Shown here: in pieces, positions 8,373 through 16,987 of the stretch
Layout: each line of letters begins with the position of its first letter
Position numbering within the stretch: the first letter of the stretch is position 1
Origin: Bacteroidota bacterium
GTDB taxonomy: Bacteria; Bacteroidota; Bacteroidia; Flavobacteriales; Flavobacteriaceae
Assembly: GCA_023446155.1 (NCBI GenBank)
Contig: JAEXIT010000012.1
Location: 1-64,000, forward strand
Direction: 5' to 3'
Length of the DNA: 64,000 nt
The notes under the pieces: model-generated
Database searches by the model: none
The model's input: only the letters and a program-made list of their open reading frames with translations
What the model was told of the DNA's origin: nothing
Program-made: the position numbers and the translations under genes

Positions 8373-9920
8373 ATGGCAACAGCAATTGACCAATTCGGTA
8401 TTCAGGAAGCACTACAACAACTAGGGCTTAAAGAAATAAACGAAGGAACATCAACCGGTTCAAACTGGTTTTCAAATGGTAAAATTATCGAATCGTATTC
8501 TCCTGCAACCGGAGAATTAATCGGAAAAGTAAAATCGTCCACTAAAGAAGATTATGAAGCCGCAATGAAAACGGCTGAAGAGGCGTTTAAAGAATGGCGA
8601 TTGATCCCGGCTCCGAAAAGAGGCGAAATTGTGCGCCAAATGGGTGAAGCACTTAGAAAATATAAAGAACCTCTGGGGAAACTGGTTTCGTATGAAATGG
8701 GGAAAAGCCTTCAGGAAGGTTTAGGTGAAGTTCAGGAAATGATCGATATCTGTGATTTCGCAGTGGGATTATCCCGTCAGCTTTACGGTTTAACCATGCA
8801 TTCCGAAAGACCAATGCACAGAATGTACGAGCAATGGCATCCGTTTGGAGTGGTAGGGATTATCTCTGCGTTTAACTTCCCGGTAGCGGTATGGAGCTGG
8901 AATTCAATGTTGGCTTGGGTTTGTGGAGACGTTTGTATCTGGAAGCCAAGTTCAAAAACACCTTTGTGTGCCGTAGCTTGTCAGAACATTATCACAGAAG
9001 TATTGCGTAACAACAATGTTTCTGAAGGAGTTAGCTGTTTAGTAGTCGGAAATGAGTCGGGTGACTTAATCAACAACGACAAACGTATTCCATTGGTATC
9101 GTTCACAGGTTCTACAAGAATCGGACGTCACGTATCGAAAACCGTAGCGGAACGTTTCGGAAATACCATCCTTGAATTAGGAGGAAACAACGCGATTATC
9201 GTTTCAGAACATGCCGATATCAGTATGGTATTGGTAGGAGCGGTATTCGGAGCGGTAGGAACTGCCGGACAACGTTGTACTTCTACAAGACGTTTAATCG
9301 TTCATGAAAGTGTTTACGACAAAACAATCAGCGTATTGAAAAATGCATACGGACAATTAAAAATCGGAAATCCATTGGATTCTAACAACCACGTTGGACC
9401 GCTAATCGACAAAGGTGCGGTGAACGATTACCTGAATGCTATTGAAAAAGCAAAACAGGAAGGCGGAAACATTATCGTTGAAGGTGGTGTTCTTGAAGGA
9501 GAAGGTTATGAAAGCGGATGTTACGTAAAACCATGTATCATCGAAGCGAAAAACGAATTCCACATCGTTCAGGAAGAGACGTTCGCGCCGATTTTATACG
9601 TGATGAAATATACAACTATCGAAGAGGCGATCGCTATGCAAAATGGTGTGCCACAGGGATTGTCATCATCTATCTTTACCAACAACATGAGAGAAATGGA
9701 ATTATTCCTTTCTCAGGCAGGTTCGGATTGTGGTATCGCAAACGTAAACATCGGAACGTCTGGTGCTGAAATCGGTGGTGCTTTTGGTGGTGAAAAAGAA
9801 ACAGGTGGTGGACGTGAGTCAGGATCTGATGCGTGGAAAGCGTATATGAGAAGACAAACAAATACCATCAACTACGGAACCGCGTTGCCATTGGCACAAG
9901 GTATCAAGTTTGATTTATAA
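8373..9920 (+). CDS. amaB: ALDH7-type aldehyde dehydrogenase (antiquitin; L-aminoadipate-semialdehyde dehydrogenase-like)
   Basis: 515 residues, the usual ALDH7 length. The NAD-binding and catalytic core shows FTGSTRIG, the general-base ELGGNNA with Glu268, and the nucleophile Cys302 in TAGQRCTSTRR. The ELGGNN variant and FGVVGIISAFNFP are typical of ALDH7A1/antiquitin, which oxidises alpha-aminoadipate semialdehyde (in equilibrium with piperideine-6-carboxylate) in lysine breakdown. Its place next to a kynurenine-pathway enzyme raises the alternative of 2-aminomuconate semialdehyde, but that activity belongs to another ALDH family, so I favour lysine catabolism. A strong terminator follows. 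Confidence 0.88.
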   Translation: MATAIDQFGIQEALQQLGLKEINEGTSTGSNWFSNGKIIESYSPATGELIGKVKSSTKEDYEAAMKTAEEAFKEWRLIPAPKRGEIVRQMGEALRKYKEPLGKLVSYEMGKSLQEGLGEVQEMIDICDFAVGLSRQLYGLTMHSERPMHRMYEQWHPFGVVGIISAFNFPVAVWSWNSMLAWVCGDVCIWKPSSKTPLCAVACQNIITEVLRNNNVSEGVSCLVVGNESGDLINNDKRIPLVSFTGSTRIGRHVSKTVAERFGNTILELGGNNAIIVSEHADISMVLVGAVFGAVGTAGQRCTSTRRLIVHESVYDKTISVLKNAYGQLKIGNPLDSNNHVGPLIDKGAVNDYLNAIEKAKQEGGNIIVEGGVLEGEGYESGCYVKPCIIEAKNEFHIVQEETFAPILYVMKYTTIEEAIAMQNGVPQGLSSSIFTNNMREMELFLSQAGSDCGIANVNIGTSGAEIGGAFGGEKETGGGRESGSDAWKAYMRRQTNTINYGTALPLAQGIKFDL

Positions 9921-9936
9921 TCGATAAATCCCATAT

Positions 9937-9970
9937 AAAAAGGGCTGTCTGGAAAGACAGCCCTTTTTTT
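9937..9970 (+). terminator. Terminator of the ALDH7 gene
   Basis: Stem AAGGGCTGTCT / AGACAGCCCTT followed by T7. It directly abuts the palindromic repeat at 9971. Confidence 0.85.
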
Positions 9971-10005
9971 AATACCAGACAGGTTTCTAAAACCTGTCTG
10001 GTATT
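9971..10005. repeat. Interspersed palindromic repeat, copy 4
   Basis: Perfect 16-base arms AATACCAGACAGGTTT / AAACCTGTCTGGTATT around a 3-base spacer. Arms differ from copies 1 and 3 at paired positions in both halves, so pairing is kept. The right end overlaps the TAA of the gene at 10004 by two bases. Confidence 0.85.
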
Positions 10006-10552
10006 AAAAACGATACCCGATACTTACGCCGGCATTAAATTCAATCGCGCTAAAACGATCGTTTACAGTGCTGCTAAAGTTGCGTGCAATGTTGGCATAA
10101 GGCGCAATCGCAAATTTGTTATTCCATGCCCATTTATATCCCGTTCCCAGACCTACGATAAAGCTATTCATATCGGTCGTATGGGTTACTTCGATGTCGT
10201 TGATCACTTCTTTTTCGTTAAAATCACCAAAGCGGTATTTTAAAAATGGCGATACATAATAACCGGAGTTGCTTTCCCCATTGGCTCCGAAATAAAAGTT
10301 ATAGGAAGCCAGAATACTGTTGGTTTTAAATTCTTTGGCACCACCGCTCTTTTCGGCAGTATAGGAAAAACGATCATTGATCAAAAATTCTACGCCAACC
10401 GACTGGTCGCTGTCCAGAAAATGCTCATAACCTAATTCCACCGATGCTAGTACGATCGTATTTAAAATATTAACCTTAACCTCGTTCTTGGATTGTGCAT
10501 TGGCAAAAAGGCCGCTCAATAGTACGCCTAAAAGAATAATGTGTTTTTTCAT
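10004..10552 (-). CDS. Small outer-membrane beta-barrel protein
   Basis: 182 residues with a signal peptide (MKKHIILLGVLL, cleavage after FANAQ). The mature part shows alternating amphipathic beta-strands, for example LASVELGYEHFL, YYVSPFLKYRFGD and NSFIVGLGTGYKWAW, and ends in the outer-membrane C-terminal aromatic motif SIGYRF. It resembles the 8-stranded porin-like family common in Flavobacterium. A specific ligand or role cannot be assigned. It stands alone: an ALDH gene converges on it and a phosphatase gene lies upstream on the same strand, 42 bases away. Its stop codon touches a palindromic repeat that may act in 3'-end formation. Confidence 0.75.
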   Translation of the reverse strand: MKKHIILLGVLLSGLFANAQSKNEVKVNILNTIVLASVELGYEHFLDSDQSVGVEFLINDRFSYTAEKSGGAKEFKTNSILASYNFYFGANGESNSGYYVSPFLKYRFGDFNEKEVINDIEVTHTTDMNSFIVGLGTGYKWAWNNKFAIAPYANIARNFSSTVNDRFSAIEFNAGVSIGYRF

Positions 10553-10594
10553 ATTTCAAAATTTTTGCAAAAGTATAAAAATCAGACGAAACAA

Positions 10595-11323
10595 CTAGTT
10601 GCGTCCCTTTTCGTTGGCGTAAAGCTCGTGTAACGGATCACTCTGCCAGAACATTTTGGTGTCGACATCCATAATGGTTAGCCGACCTTTAAATGCGGCT
10701 CCGGTATCGACATTCCAAACATTGGCTTTGTTCACCGGAACGGTTTCACCAATTCGGGTTACCGGTGTATGACCGATAAAAATTTCCTGATATAGGGTAA
10801 GGCGTTTCGGGTAAAACAAATCGGCTTTTGAAAGCGCCGGATTTAACGACATGGCCGTTTCCCATAACGTTCGATCCCAACAGAACATCCCGCGGAAAAA
10901 TTCATAATAAACGCCTTTCTGGTTGGTGAAACCGGCATGCACATACAAGCGGTTTTTATCGTCGATATAATAGTCGTTTAAACGCGCCAGAAAAGCCACG
11001 TGACGGTCTTTGGTGTGTATGTCCAAATCCTGATAGGCATCAACGGTCGATTGCCCGCCATGGATACGCCATTCGGCATTGTCGTCGCCGGCAGTTAACC
11101 AACGTAAAACCATTTCTTCGTGGTTACCGCGAATAAAAAAACAATCGTGGGTTTTATCCAGTTCAATTAAAAAATCAATTACACCGGGCGAATCACTCCA
11201 TCCGTCGATATAATCGCCTAAAAAAATCAATTTATCGGTTGTGGTAACCTGAGCGCGTTCCATAATCTGATGTAAGGCTTTCAGTCCGCCGTGTATATCT
11301 CCAATAACTAACGTTCTACTCAT
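10595..11323 (-). CDS. Calcineurin-like metallophosphoesterase (PPP-type)
   Basis: 242 residues with the full metallophosphoesterase signature: GDIHG (8-12), GDYIDGW (36-42), GNHE (66-69), and later VHAGF and GHTP. These bind two metals, as in bacterial serine/threonine phosphatases and ApaH/PrpE-type dinucleotide hydrolases. No signal peptide, so cytosolic. The substrate (phosphoprotein, Ap4A or another nucleotide) cannot be decided from sequence. Its start overlaps the last 8 bases of the AlbA_2-domain gene at 11316-12479, implying translational coupling and possibly a shared role. Confidence 0.9.
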   Translation of the reverse strand: MSRTLVIGDIHGGLKALHQIMERAQVTTTDKLIFLGDYIDGWSDSPGVIDFLIELDKTHDCFFIRGNHEEMVLRWLTAGDDNAEWRIHGGQSTVDAYQDLDIHTKDRHVAFLARLNDYYIDDKNRLYVHAGFTNQKGVYYEFFRGMFCWDRTLWETAMSLNPALSKADLFYPKRLTLYQEIFIGHTPVTRIGETVPVNKANVWNVDTGAAFKGRLTIMDVDTKMFWQSDPLHELYANEKGRN

Positions 11324-12479
11324 TATTCATTCCGTATTTCATTTTTCGTAAAATGCGCATGGCTTCTTTAAACGACACATAAACTGTTGGGTTTTCATGC
11401 GCTTTTAAAAGCAATTTGGCATCAATAAGTTTTTGTTTGGCCTCGTCAAATCCATTCAGATAACAGATCATTAGCGTCGAAGGCAGGTTTTCCAGGTCTT
11501 TGTTCTCGCGATCGGACAACGGTAAACCTTTTTGCAATTTACGGATTAATGCCAAATTGGAGTTGTAAATATGAAATAACATTTTTCGGTTAAATACCGG
11601 TGGCTCGAAAAGCATCTGGTTGTCGATCTTGTAATAACCATTGTCGTAAAACCGGATGCTAACTTGTTCCAACGGGTAATAACTCGTTTTGTCGTTTAAT
11701 CCTAAAAGCAGGTATTCGGTAATCCGAAAACAATCGTCTGTATAGTCGACCGTTACTTCGTCCAATGCCGAGTAAAAAAGTTTGACTTGTTCGTTGATTA
11801 ATTCGATATCAACCCGTGATAAGAAGGTTTTGTCCCGTATTTTCTTTTTGTTTCCGGCCCAGCAAACGATAAAGAATTCCTTGAAAACCTTATACTTCGG
11901 ATTCATATCCTTATGACGGTTGTTCATAAAATCGATAACACCTTCCAGGGTATATTCAATACTGTTTCGGGAGTTGTTCTCGATGCTGATCACCGTTTCG
12001 GTATTCGAACTCGCCGCAGGTTCCTGTGAAAAATCCGGCGCATCGATCGGGATCGAATTACTGCCCCGACGAATAAAAATAGCTTTGGCCGGGATGGTGT
12101 AAATTGCCTTTTTAAAAGAGGAAACTTTATGGGTGGGCCGAATCGTTACTAATCCAACGACCTTGTCTTTTGGCAAATGCGGAAACGGAACATTTTCGTA
12201 CTGAATCCGAGGTGGATTATCCAAAAAAGCATTGACCAGATTCTGAATCCGGCTGTCGTCGAAAAAGTCGTCGCCTATAATTTCGTTGTCCTGATCTTCC
12301 ACGCCCACCACAATATAGGAATTGTTTGTCGGGTTGGAATTCGATAACGCACAGATGTGTTTTAAAAACTTCGCCTTGCCTTCCTTGGTGTGCAGATTCA
12401 ATTGACGCTTTTTGTCATAGAAGCTGCTCTCATCGTTGTGAGCCAATAGGTTTTTAATAAGCAGGCGCTTGTTAATCAT
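11316..12479 (-). CDS. AlbA_2 (Schlafen-like) domain protein
   Basis: 387 residues, no signal or membrane segment. The first 150 or so residues match the AlbA_2 / divergent-AAA-4 layout of bacterial Schlafen-like proteins: E-S-x-F-x-D-K-K at the start, ICALSNSNP, YIVVGVEDQDNEIIGDDFFDD, then IFIRRGSNSIPID. In this family the fold binds nucleic acid, and some members are nucleases or regulators. The C-terminal 230 residues have no domain I recognise. They contain several aromatic/charged stretches and end near SFKEAMRILRKMKYG. It is translationally coupled (8-base overlap) to the downstream metallophosphoesterase. The pairing suggests an RNA/nucleotide-related function, which is unproven. Confidence 0.72.
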   Translation of the reverse strand: MINKRLLIKNLLAHNDESSFYDKKRQLNLHTKEGKAKFLKHICALSNSNPTNNSYIVVGVEDQDNEIIGDDFFDDSRIQNLVNAFLDNPPRIQYENVPFPHLPKDKVVGLVTIRPTHKVSSFKKAIYTIPAKAIFIRRGSNSIPIDAPDFSQEPAASSNTETVISIENNSRNSIEYTLEGVIDFMNNRHKDMNPKYKVFKEFFIVCWAGNKKKIRDKTFLSRVDIELINEQVKLFYSALDEVTVDYTDDCFRITEYLLLGLNDKTSYYPLEQVSIRFYDNGYYKIDNQMLFEPPVFNRKMLFHIYNSNLALIRKLQKGLPLSDRENKDLENLPSTLMICYLNGFDEAKQKLIDAKLLLKAHENPTVYVSFKEAMRILRKMKYGMNNE

Positions 12480-12493
12480 CGAAGGAAACGGGC

Positions 12494-13246
12494 TTATAAA
12501 TTTTTATTCACAATCGTAGAGGTAGCCTGAGCGGTCGATAGAACCATCAGATCGGCAATATTTACATGATACGGTCTCGAAATCACAAAGTGGATGATAT
12601 CGGCGATGTCTTCGGCCAGTAAAGGTTGGAAGCCTTTGTATACATTGTCGGCACGATCGGTGTCGCCTTTAAAGCGCACTTCCGAAAACGCCGTGTGAAC
12701 CATCCCCGGATGGATACCGCCCACTTTAATTCCAAATGCGTTCAGGTCAATTCGCATGCCTTGCGTAAGGGCATCTACCGCATGTTTGCTTGCGCAATAT
12801 ACATTTCCGTTGGGATAGACTTCTTTTGCCGCGGTCGATCCGATATTGATGATATGACCGGATTTGCGTTCGGTCATTTGTGGGATCACCGCCTTGGATA
12901 CATACAACAACCCTTTTACGTTGATGTCGAGCATTGCATCCCAATCGTCGGTGCTTCCGGTTTGAATCGGATCCAGTCCGTGGGCATTTCCAGCATTGTT
13001 GATCAAAATGTCGATTTGCGAAAAGTCTTCCGGAAGGGATGAAATGGCTTCAAAAACCGAATCTTTGTCTTTTACATCAAACGCAAGTGAAGTAATTTGT
13101 GTATGTTTTGCTAAATCGCTTTCTAATGTTTCGAGAATTTCTTTTCTTCGTCCGCAGATAATCAGACGATATTGATGACGGGCCAAAAGCGCTGCTGTCG
13201 CTTTTCCGATTCCGCTTGTAGCACCCGTGATAAGAACTGTTTTCAT
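12494..13246 (-). CDS. Short-chain dehydrogenase/reductase (YdfG-like)
   Basis: 250 residues, a classical SDR. The NAD(P)-binding TGATSGIG is at 7-14, NNAG at 83-86, and the catalytic triad is Ser137, Tyr150 and Lys154 (YCASK). CGRRKE after the second strand fits preference for NADP. Overall it is closest in pattern to the YdfG group, which oxidises L-allo-threonine, serine and related 3-hydroxy acids, but SDR substrate prediction is weak. It is soluble and cytosolic. The gene begins the minus-strand unit SDR - AlbA_2 - phosphatase: only 14 bases separate it from the next gene. It is divergent from the Bat operon across a 171-base region. Confidence 0.88.
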   Translation of the reverse strand: MKTVLITGATSGIGKATAALLARHQYRLIICGRRKEILETLESDLAKHTQITSLAFDVKDKDSVFEAISSLPEDFSQIDILINNAGNAHGLDPIQTGSTDDWDAMLDINVKGLLYVSKAVIPQMTERKSGHIINIGSTAAKEVYPNGNVYCASKHAVDALTQGMRIDLNAFGIKVGGIHPGMVHTAFSEVRFKGDTDRADNVYKGFQPLLAEDIADIIHFVISRPYHVNIADLMVLSTAQATSTIVNKNL

Positions 13247-13417
13247 GGTAATTAAATTTCAGATCTTAAAAATATAAAAACAAAATCATAATTCGGGCTT
13301 AAAATGAAAGTGTTACCAAGACTTTTAACCAATTGTTAACAACAAAACACTAAATAAATTTTCAATTTGCAGTGTTAAAATAACTTATTTAATTTCACGG
13401 CTCAAAAAAACATAAAA

Positions 13418-14422
13418 ATGGAAGACACCACAGCTACTTTAGACATTAGAGCAATTAATGAAAAAATAGAGAGAGAAAGTGCTTTTATCGATCTACTAAC
13501 AATGGAGATGAACAAGGTAATTGTAGGTCAGAAGCACATGGTAGAACGATTATTAATCGGACTTTTAGGACAAGGTCATATTTTACTGGAAGGTGTACCG
13601 GGATTGGCAAAAACATTAGCCATCAATACCCTGTCGCAAGCGGTTCAAGGTTCTTTCAGCAGAATTCAGTTCACGCCCGATCTTTTACCGGCGGACGTAG
13701 TGGGAACCATGATCTATAACATCAAACAAAATGACTTCTCGATAAAAAAAGGACCGATCTTCGCCAATTTCGTATTAGCGGATGAGATCAACCGGGCACC
13801 GGCAAAAGTGCAATCGGCATTACTGGAAGCCATGCAGGAAAAACAGGTGACCATTGGTGATGAAACCTTTAAACTGGACAAACCGTTTCTGGTAATGGCA
13901 ACCCAAAACCCGGTGGAACAGGAAGGTACCTATCCGTTACCGGAAGCGCAGGTCGATCGTTTTATGTTGAAAACGGTAATCGACTATCCTAAAATGGAAG
14001 ACGAGCGTATGGTGATCCGTCAAAACCTGAAAGGAAGCTACGAAAAAGTGAGCCCGGTAGTGTCGCTGGATCAGATTAAAAGAGCACAGGAGGCGGTTCG
14101 CGAAGTCTATATGGACGAGAAAATTGAAAAATATATCCTGGATATCATCTTTGCAACCCGTTATCCGGAAAAATACAAACTGGCCGATTTAAAACCACTA
14201 ATCAGCTTCGGAGCTTCTCCAAGGGGAAGTATCAACTTAGCGACGGCTGCCAAATGTTATGCCTTTATCAAACGCCGTGGTTATGTAATCCCGGAAGACG
14301 TTCGCGCCGTAGTGCACGATGTATTGCGTCACAGAATCGGAATTACCTACGAAGCAGAGGCCGAAAACATCACTTCTGTAGAGATCATCAACAAAATTGT
14401 AAACGAAATCGAAGTGCCTTAG
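13418..14422 (+). CDS. MoxR-family AAA+ ATPase (Bat operon)
   Basis: 334 residues. Walker A GVPGLAKT at 59-66, Walker B and sensor region VLADEIN near 119-125, then ATQNPVEQEGTYPLPEAQ and an Arg-rich lid (SFGASPRGSINL), all characteristic of MoxR ATPases. These act as chaperones that insert metals or mature complexes together with VWA-domain partners. It opens the Bat (Bacteroides aerotolerance) operon, 73 bases before the DUF58 gene. In other bacteria the MoxR-DUF58-VWA set is membrane-associated and linked to envelope integrity and stress survival. The upstream 171-base region shared with the SDR gene has no exact TAnnTTTG before this gene. Confidence 0.95.
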   Translation: MEDTTATLDIRAINEKIERESAFIDLLTMEMNKVIVGQKHMVERLLIGLLGQGHILLEGVPGLAKTLAINTLSQAVQGSFSRIQFTPDLLPADVVGTMIYNIKQNDFSIKKGPIFANFVLADEINRAPAKVQSALLEAMQEKQVTIGDETFKLDKPFLVMATQNPVEQEGTYPLPEAQVDRFMLKTVIDYPKMEDERMVIRQNLKGSYEKVSPVVSLDQIKRAQEAVREVYMDEKIEKYILDIIFATRYPEKYKLADLKPLISFGASPRGSINLATAAKCYAFIKRRGYVIPEDVRAVVHDVLRHRIGITYEAEAENITSVEIINKIVNEIEVP

Positions 14423-14495
14423 AATATAGATTGCTGATTTTAGCCCCTTTTGCCCGGCATCAGGATCGAATCATTAATCTGTAATCACTCTTAGA

Positions 14496-15362
14496 ATGGA
14501 TACCAAAGAACTTTTAAAAAAAGTACGAAAAATAGAAATCAAAACCCGGAGATTGAGCGATCATATCTTCTCGGGCGAATACCATACGTCCTTTAAAGGT
14601 CGGGGGATGACCTTTTCGGAAGTGCGCCAGTATCAGTTTGGCGACGATGTTCGGGCGATCGACTGGAATGTAACGGCGCGTTATAACGAACCCTACATCA
14701 AGGTTTTCGAAGAAGAACGCGAACTTACGATGATGTTGCTGGTGGATATCAGTGGCTCGGAAAGCTTTGGAACCCGTAACCAACTTAAAAAAGATGTGGT
14801 AACTGAAATCGCAGCAACTTTAGCTTTTTCGGCCACAAAAAATAACGACAAAATCGGATTGATCCTGTTCTCCGATCAGATTGAGTTGTTTATTCCGCCT
14901 AAAAAAGGGAAATCCCACGTGTTGCGCATCATCCGCGAATTGATCGAATTTACACCGAAAAGTAAAAAAACCGACTTGTCGCAGGCACTGAAATTCTTGT
15001 CGGGCGTGATGAAAAAGAAGGCGATCGTTTTTGTGATTTCCGATTTTATGGCTTCCGATTACGAGCAAACCCTGAAAATCGCCGGAAAAAAACACGATGT
15101 AACCGGCGTTCGGGTATACGATGTCCGCGAAGAAAAAATACCAAACATTGGGATGGTTCATATGGAAGATGCCGAAACAGGCGAAACACTATTGGTCAAT
15201 ACCAATTCGAAATCGGTTCGGGCGGAATACGAAAAACACTATCAGGAAAATGTAAAATATTTTAAAGAAACCTTTTCCCGTTGTGGCTCCGGAACCGTAA
15301 GCACCCGTGTGGATGAATCGTATGTAACCAAGTTATTGGGTTATTTTAAAGCAAGAACCTAG
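14496..15362 (+). CDS. DUF58 protein (Bat operon)
   Basis: 288 residues with the DUF58 hallmark FSEVRQYQFGDDVRAIDW (about 40-57), where the Arg and Asp are nearly invariant, and a VWA-like fold with an Asp-x-Ser-x-Ser metal site, DISGS at 84-88. No transmembrane segments. It is the usual partner of the MoxR ATPase and is thought to be a substrate or adaptor for it. It is followed after two bases by the 540-residue membrane protein, so expression is coupled. No sign of truncation. Confidence 0.93.
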   Translation: MDTKELLKKVRKIEIKTRRLSDHIFSGEYHTSFKGRGMTFSEVRQYQFGDDVRAIDWNVTARYNEPYIKVFEEERELTMMLLVDISGSESFGTRNQLKKDVVTEIAATLAFSATKNNDKIGLILFSDQIELFIPPKKGKSHVLRIIRELIEFTPKSKKTDLSQALKFLSGVMKKKAIVFVISDFMASDYEQTLKIAGKKHDVTGVRVYDVREEKIPNIGMVHMEDAETGETLLVNTNSKSVRAEYEKHYQENVKYFKETFSRCGSGTVSTRVDESYVTKLLGYFKART

Positions 15363-15364
15363 AA

Positions 15365-16987
15365 ATGATAAAGAATAAGTTTTACATACTGCTGTTTTTA
15401 ATGCTCGGTACGGTGCTTTTCGCACAGCAAAAACCGGTGCAGGCTACGGTAGATTCGACAAAGATCAAAATAGGATCGCAGTTTAAGCTGACGTTAAAAA
15501 CAACAGTAGACAGTACGACGCATGTCTATTTCCCGGATAGCAAAACATTTGGCTACCTGGAAGTATTGGAATCCTATCCGGTGGATACCATCAAAAAAGA
15601 AAACCGCTACGAGCTAATCAAACGATACGGCCTGACGCAGTTTGATACCGGAAAATATACTGTACCGCAATTACCGGTGATCATCAACAACAAACAATTC
15701 CTGACCGATTCGCTTGCGATTCAGGTTATGGGCGTGGTGGTCGATACAACCAAACAACAGATGTACGATATCAAACCGGTGATCACGGTTAAGAAACCGA
15801 TTAGCAACGTTTGGAAATACAGTCTGATTCTGGCGCTGATTATCGGCGCCGGATTTTTGGTGAACTGGTTGCTAAAACGTTATCAGAACAAAGACAAAAA
15901 AGTAGCCGAGATTTATGCGACACCAATTGAAAAAGCTACAAATCTGCTACAAAACCTGGAGAAAAAAGAGCTTTGGCAAAATGGGGATGTGAAATCCTAT
16001 TATTCCGAAATGACGGATATCACACGAACCTATATCGAAGAAACCATTCAGGTTCCGGCGATGGAAAGTACGACGGCCGAGTTGCTTGCCGCTTTGAAAG
16101 AAGCGGTGATCAAAAAGAAAATGGGCATCAAAAAGGATACTTTCGAAACCTTTGAAAAGATTCTTAAAAATGCCGATCTGGTAAAATTTGCCAAATCCAA
16201 ACCGCTGGATTTCGAAATTGCAGACGACCGTAAAAATATAGAAGGCATCATCTTTACCATCGAAAAATCCATTCCAAAAGAAGTGGAACAGGCGATTGTA
16301 GACGAACGATTGCGACAGGAACGCATCATCAAACAACAAAAAGTACGCCGTATTCTGATGGCAACGGGTACGAGTCTCGTGCTCTTTATTGCGGCATTTA
16401 CCTACTACCTGTCGACCGACGGATTGGATTTTATTAAAGACAAACTCATCGGGCACAGTACAAAAGACCTGTTAAAAGGTGAGTGGGTAAAAAGTGAATA
16501 CGGAGAACCATCGGTGATCATCGAAACGCCAAAAGTGTTGAAACGATTCAATGACGAACGGGTTCAGACAAATTTACCGGCGAATATTAAGTCGACACAG
16601 AAGTTTCTGTACGGAAGTCTGATCGATAATTTTAGTATCGCGGTTAATACAACCACGTTTAAAGATTCGCTACAGGCCGATAATGACGCGATTCTGAATG
16701 AGAATATCACCCGATTTGAAAAAACAGTCGGTGCCAAAGGAATTATCGTTAAAACAGACGACTTTGAAATCAAAGACGGATTTACCGGGAAAAGAGGTTA
16801 TGGAACGATGACGATCTTTAATCCGGCGAAAAACGAAGACGAACGAATGGAATACCAGATTATTATCTTCTCCCAAAAATTCGGAATACAGGAAATTGCG
16901 CTGGTATACCGTGAAGGAGATGAGAATGCAAAAGAAATAGCCGACCGGGTTGTAAAATCCATTGAACTTAGAAAAGTAACTGAATGA
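15365..16987 (+). CDS. Bat-operon membrane protein with BatD-like N-domain
   Basis: 540 residues. Signal peptide at 1-20, then a periplasmic beta domain (about 25-145) like the N-terminal domain of BatD (STKIKIGSQFKLTLKT). A first membrane segment follows at about 152-169, a charged helical region of about 175-325, a second membrane segment near 330-349, and a final domain of 190 residues likely on the periplasmic side. Bacteroidota Bat operons often carry a protein of this kind between DUF58 and BatA, usually unnamed. It overlaps batA by four bases (ATGA), showing strict coupling. Function is unknown; it may pass signals from the periplasm to the MoxR/DUF58 pair. Confidence 0.7.
   Translation: MIKNKFYILLFLMLGTVLFAQQKPVQATVDSTKIKIGSQFKLTLKTTVDSTTHVYFPDSKTFGYLEVLESYPVDTIKKENRYELIKRYGLTQFDTGKYTVPQLPVIINNKQFLTDSLAIQVMGVVVDTTKQQMYDIKPVITVKKPISNVWKYSLILALIIGAGFLVNWLLKRYQNKDKKVAEIYATPIEKATNLLQNLEKKELWQNGDVKSYYSEMTDITRTYIEETIQVPAMESTTAELLAALKEAVIKKKMGIKKDTFETFEKILKNADLVKFAKSKPLDFEIADDRKNIEGIIFTIEKSIPKEVEQAIVDERLRQERIIKQQKVRRILMATGTSLVLFIAAFTYYLSTDGLDFIKDKLIGHSTKDLLKGEWVKSEYGEPSVIIETPKVLKRFNDERVQTNLPANIKSTQKFLYGSLIDNFSIAVNTTTFKDSLQADNDAILNENITRFEKTVGAKGIIVKTDDFEIKDGFTGKRGYGTMTIFNPAKNEDERMEYQIIIFSQKFGIQEIALVYREGDENAKEIADRVVKSIELRKVTE

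Noticed and set aside
7718..9920. nbaC and the ALDH gene as a 3-hydroxyanthranilate degradation operon
   Set aside because: The ALDH has ALDH7/antiquitin features and its own -7 box 36 bases upstream; the adjacency alone does not support 2-aminomuconate semialdehyde as substrate.
15947..16456. 169-codon minus-strand ORF, Phe-rich
   Set aside because: Shadow of the Lys/Glu-rich coiled region of the 540-residue Bat-operon protein.
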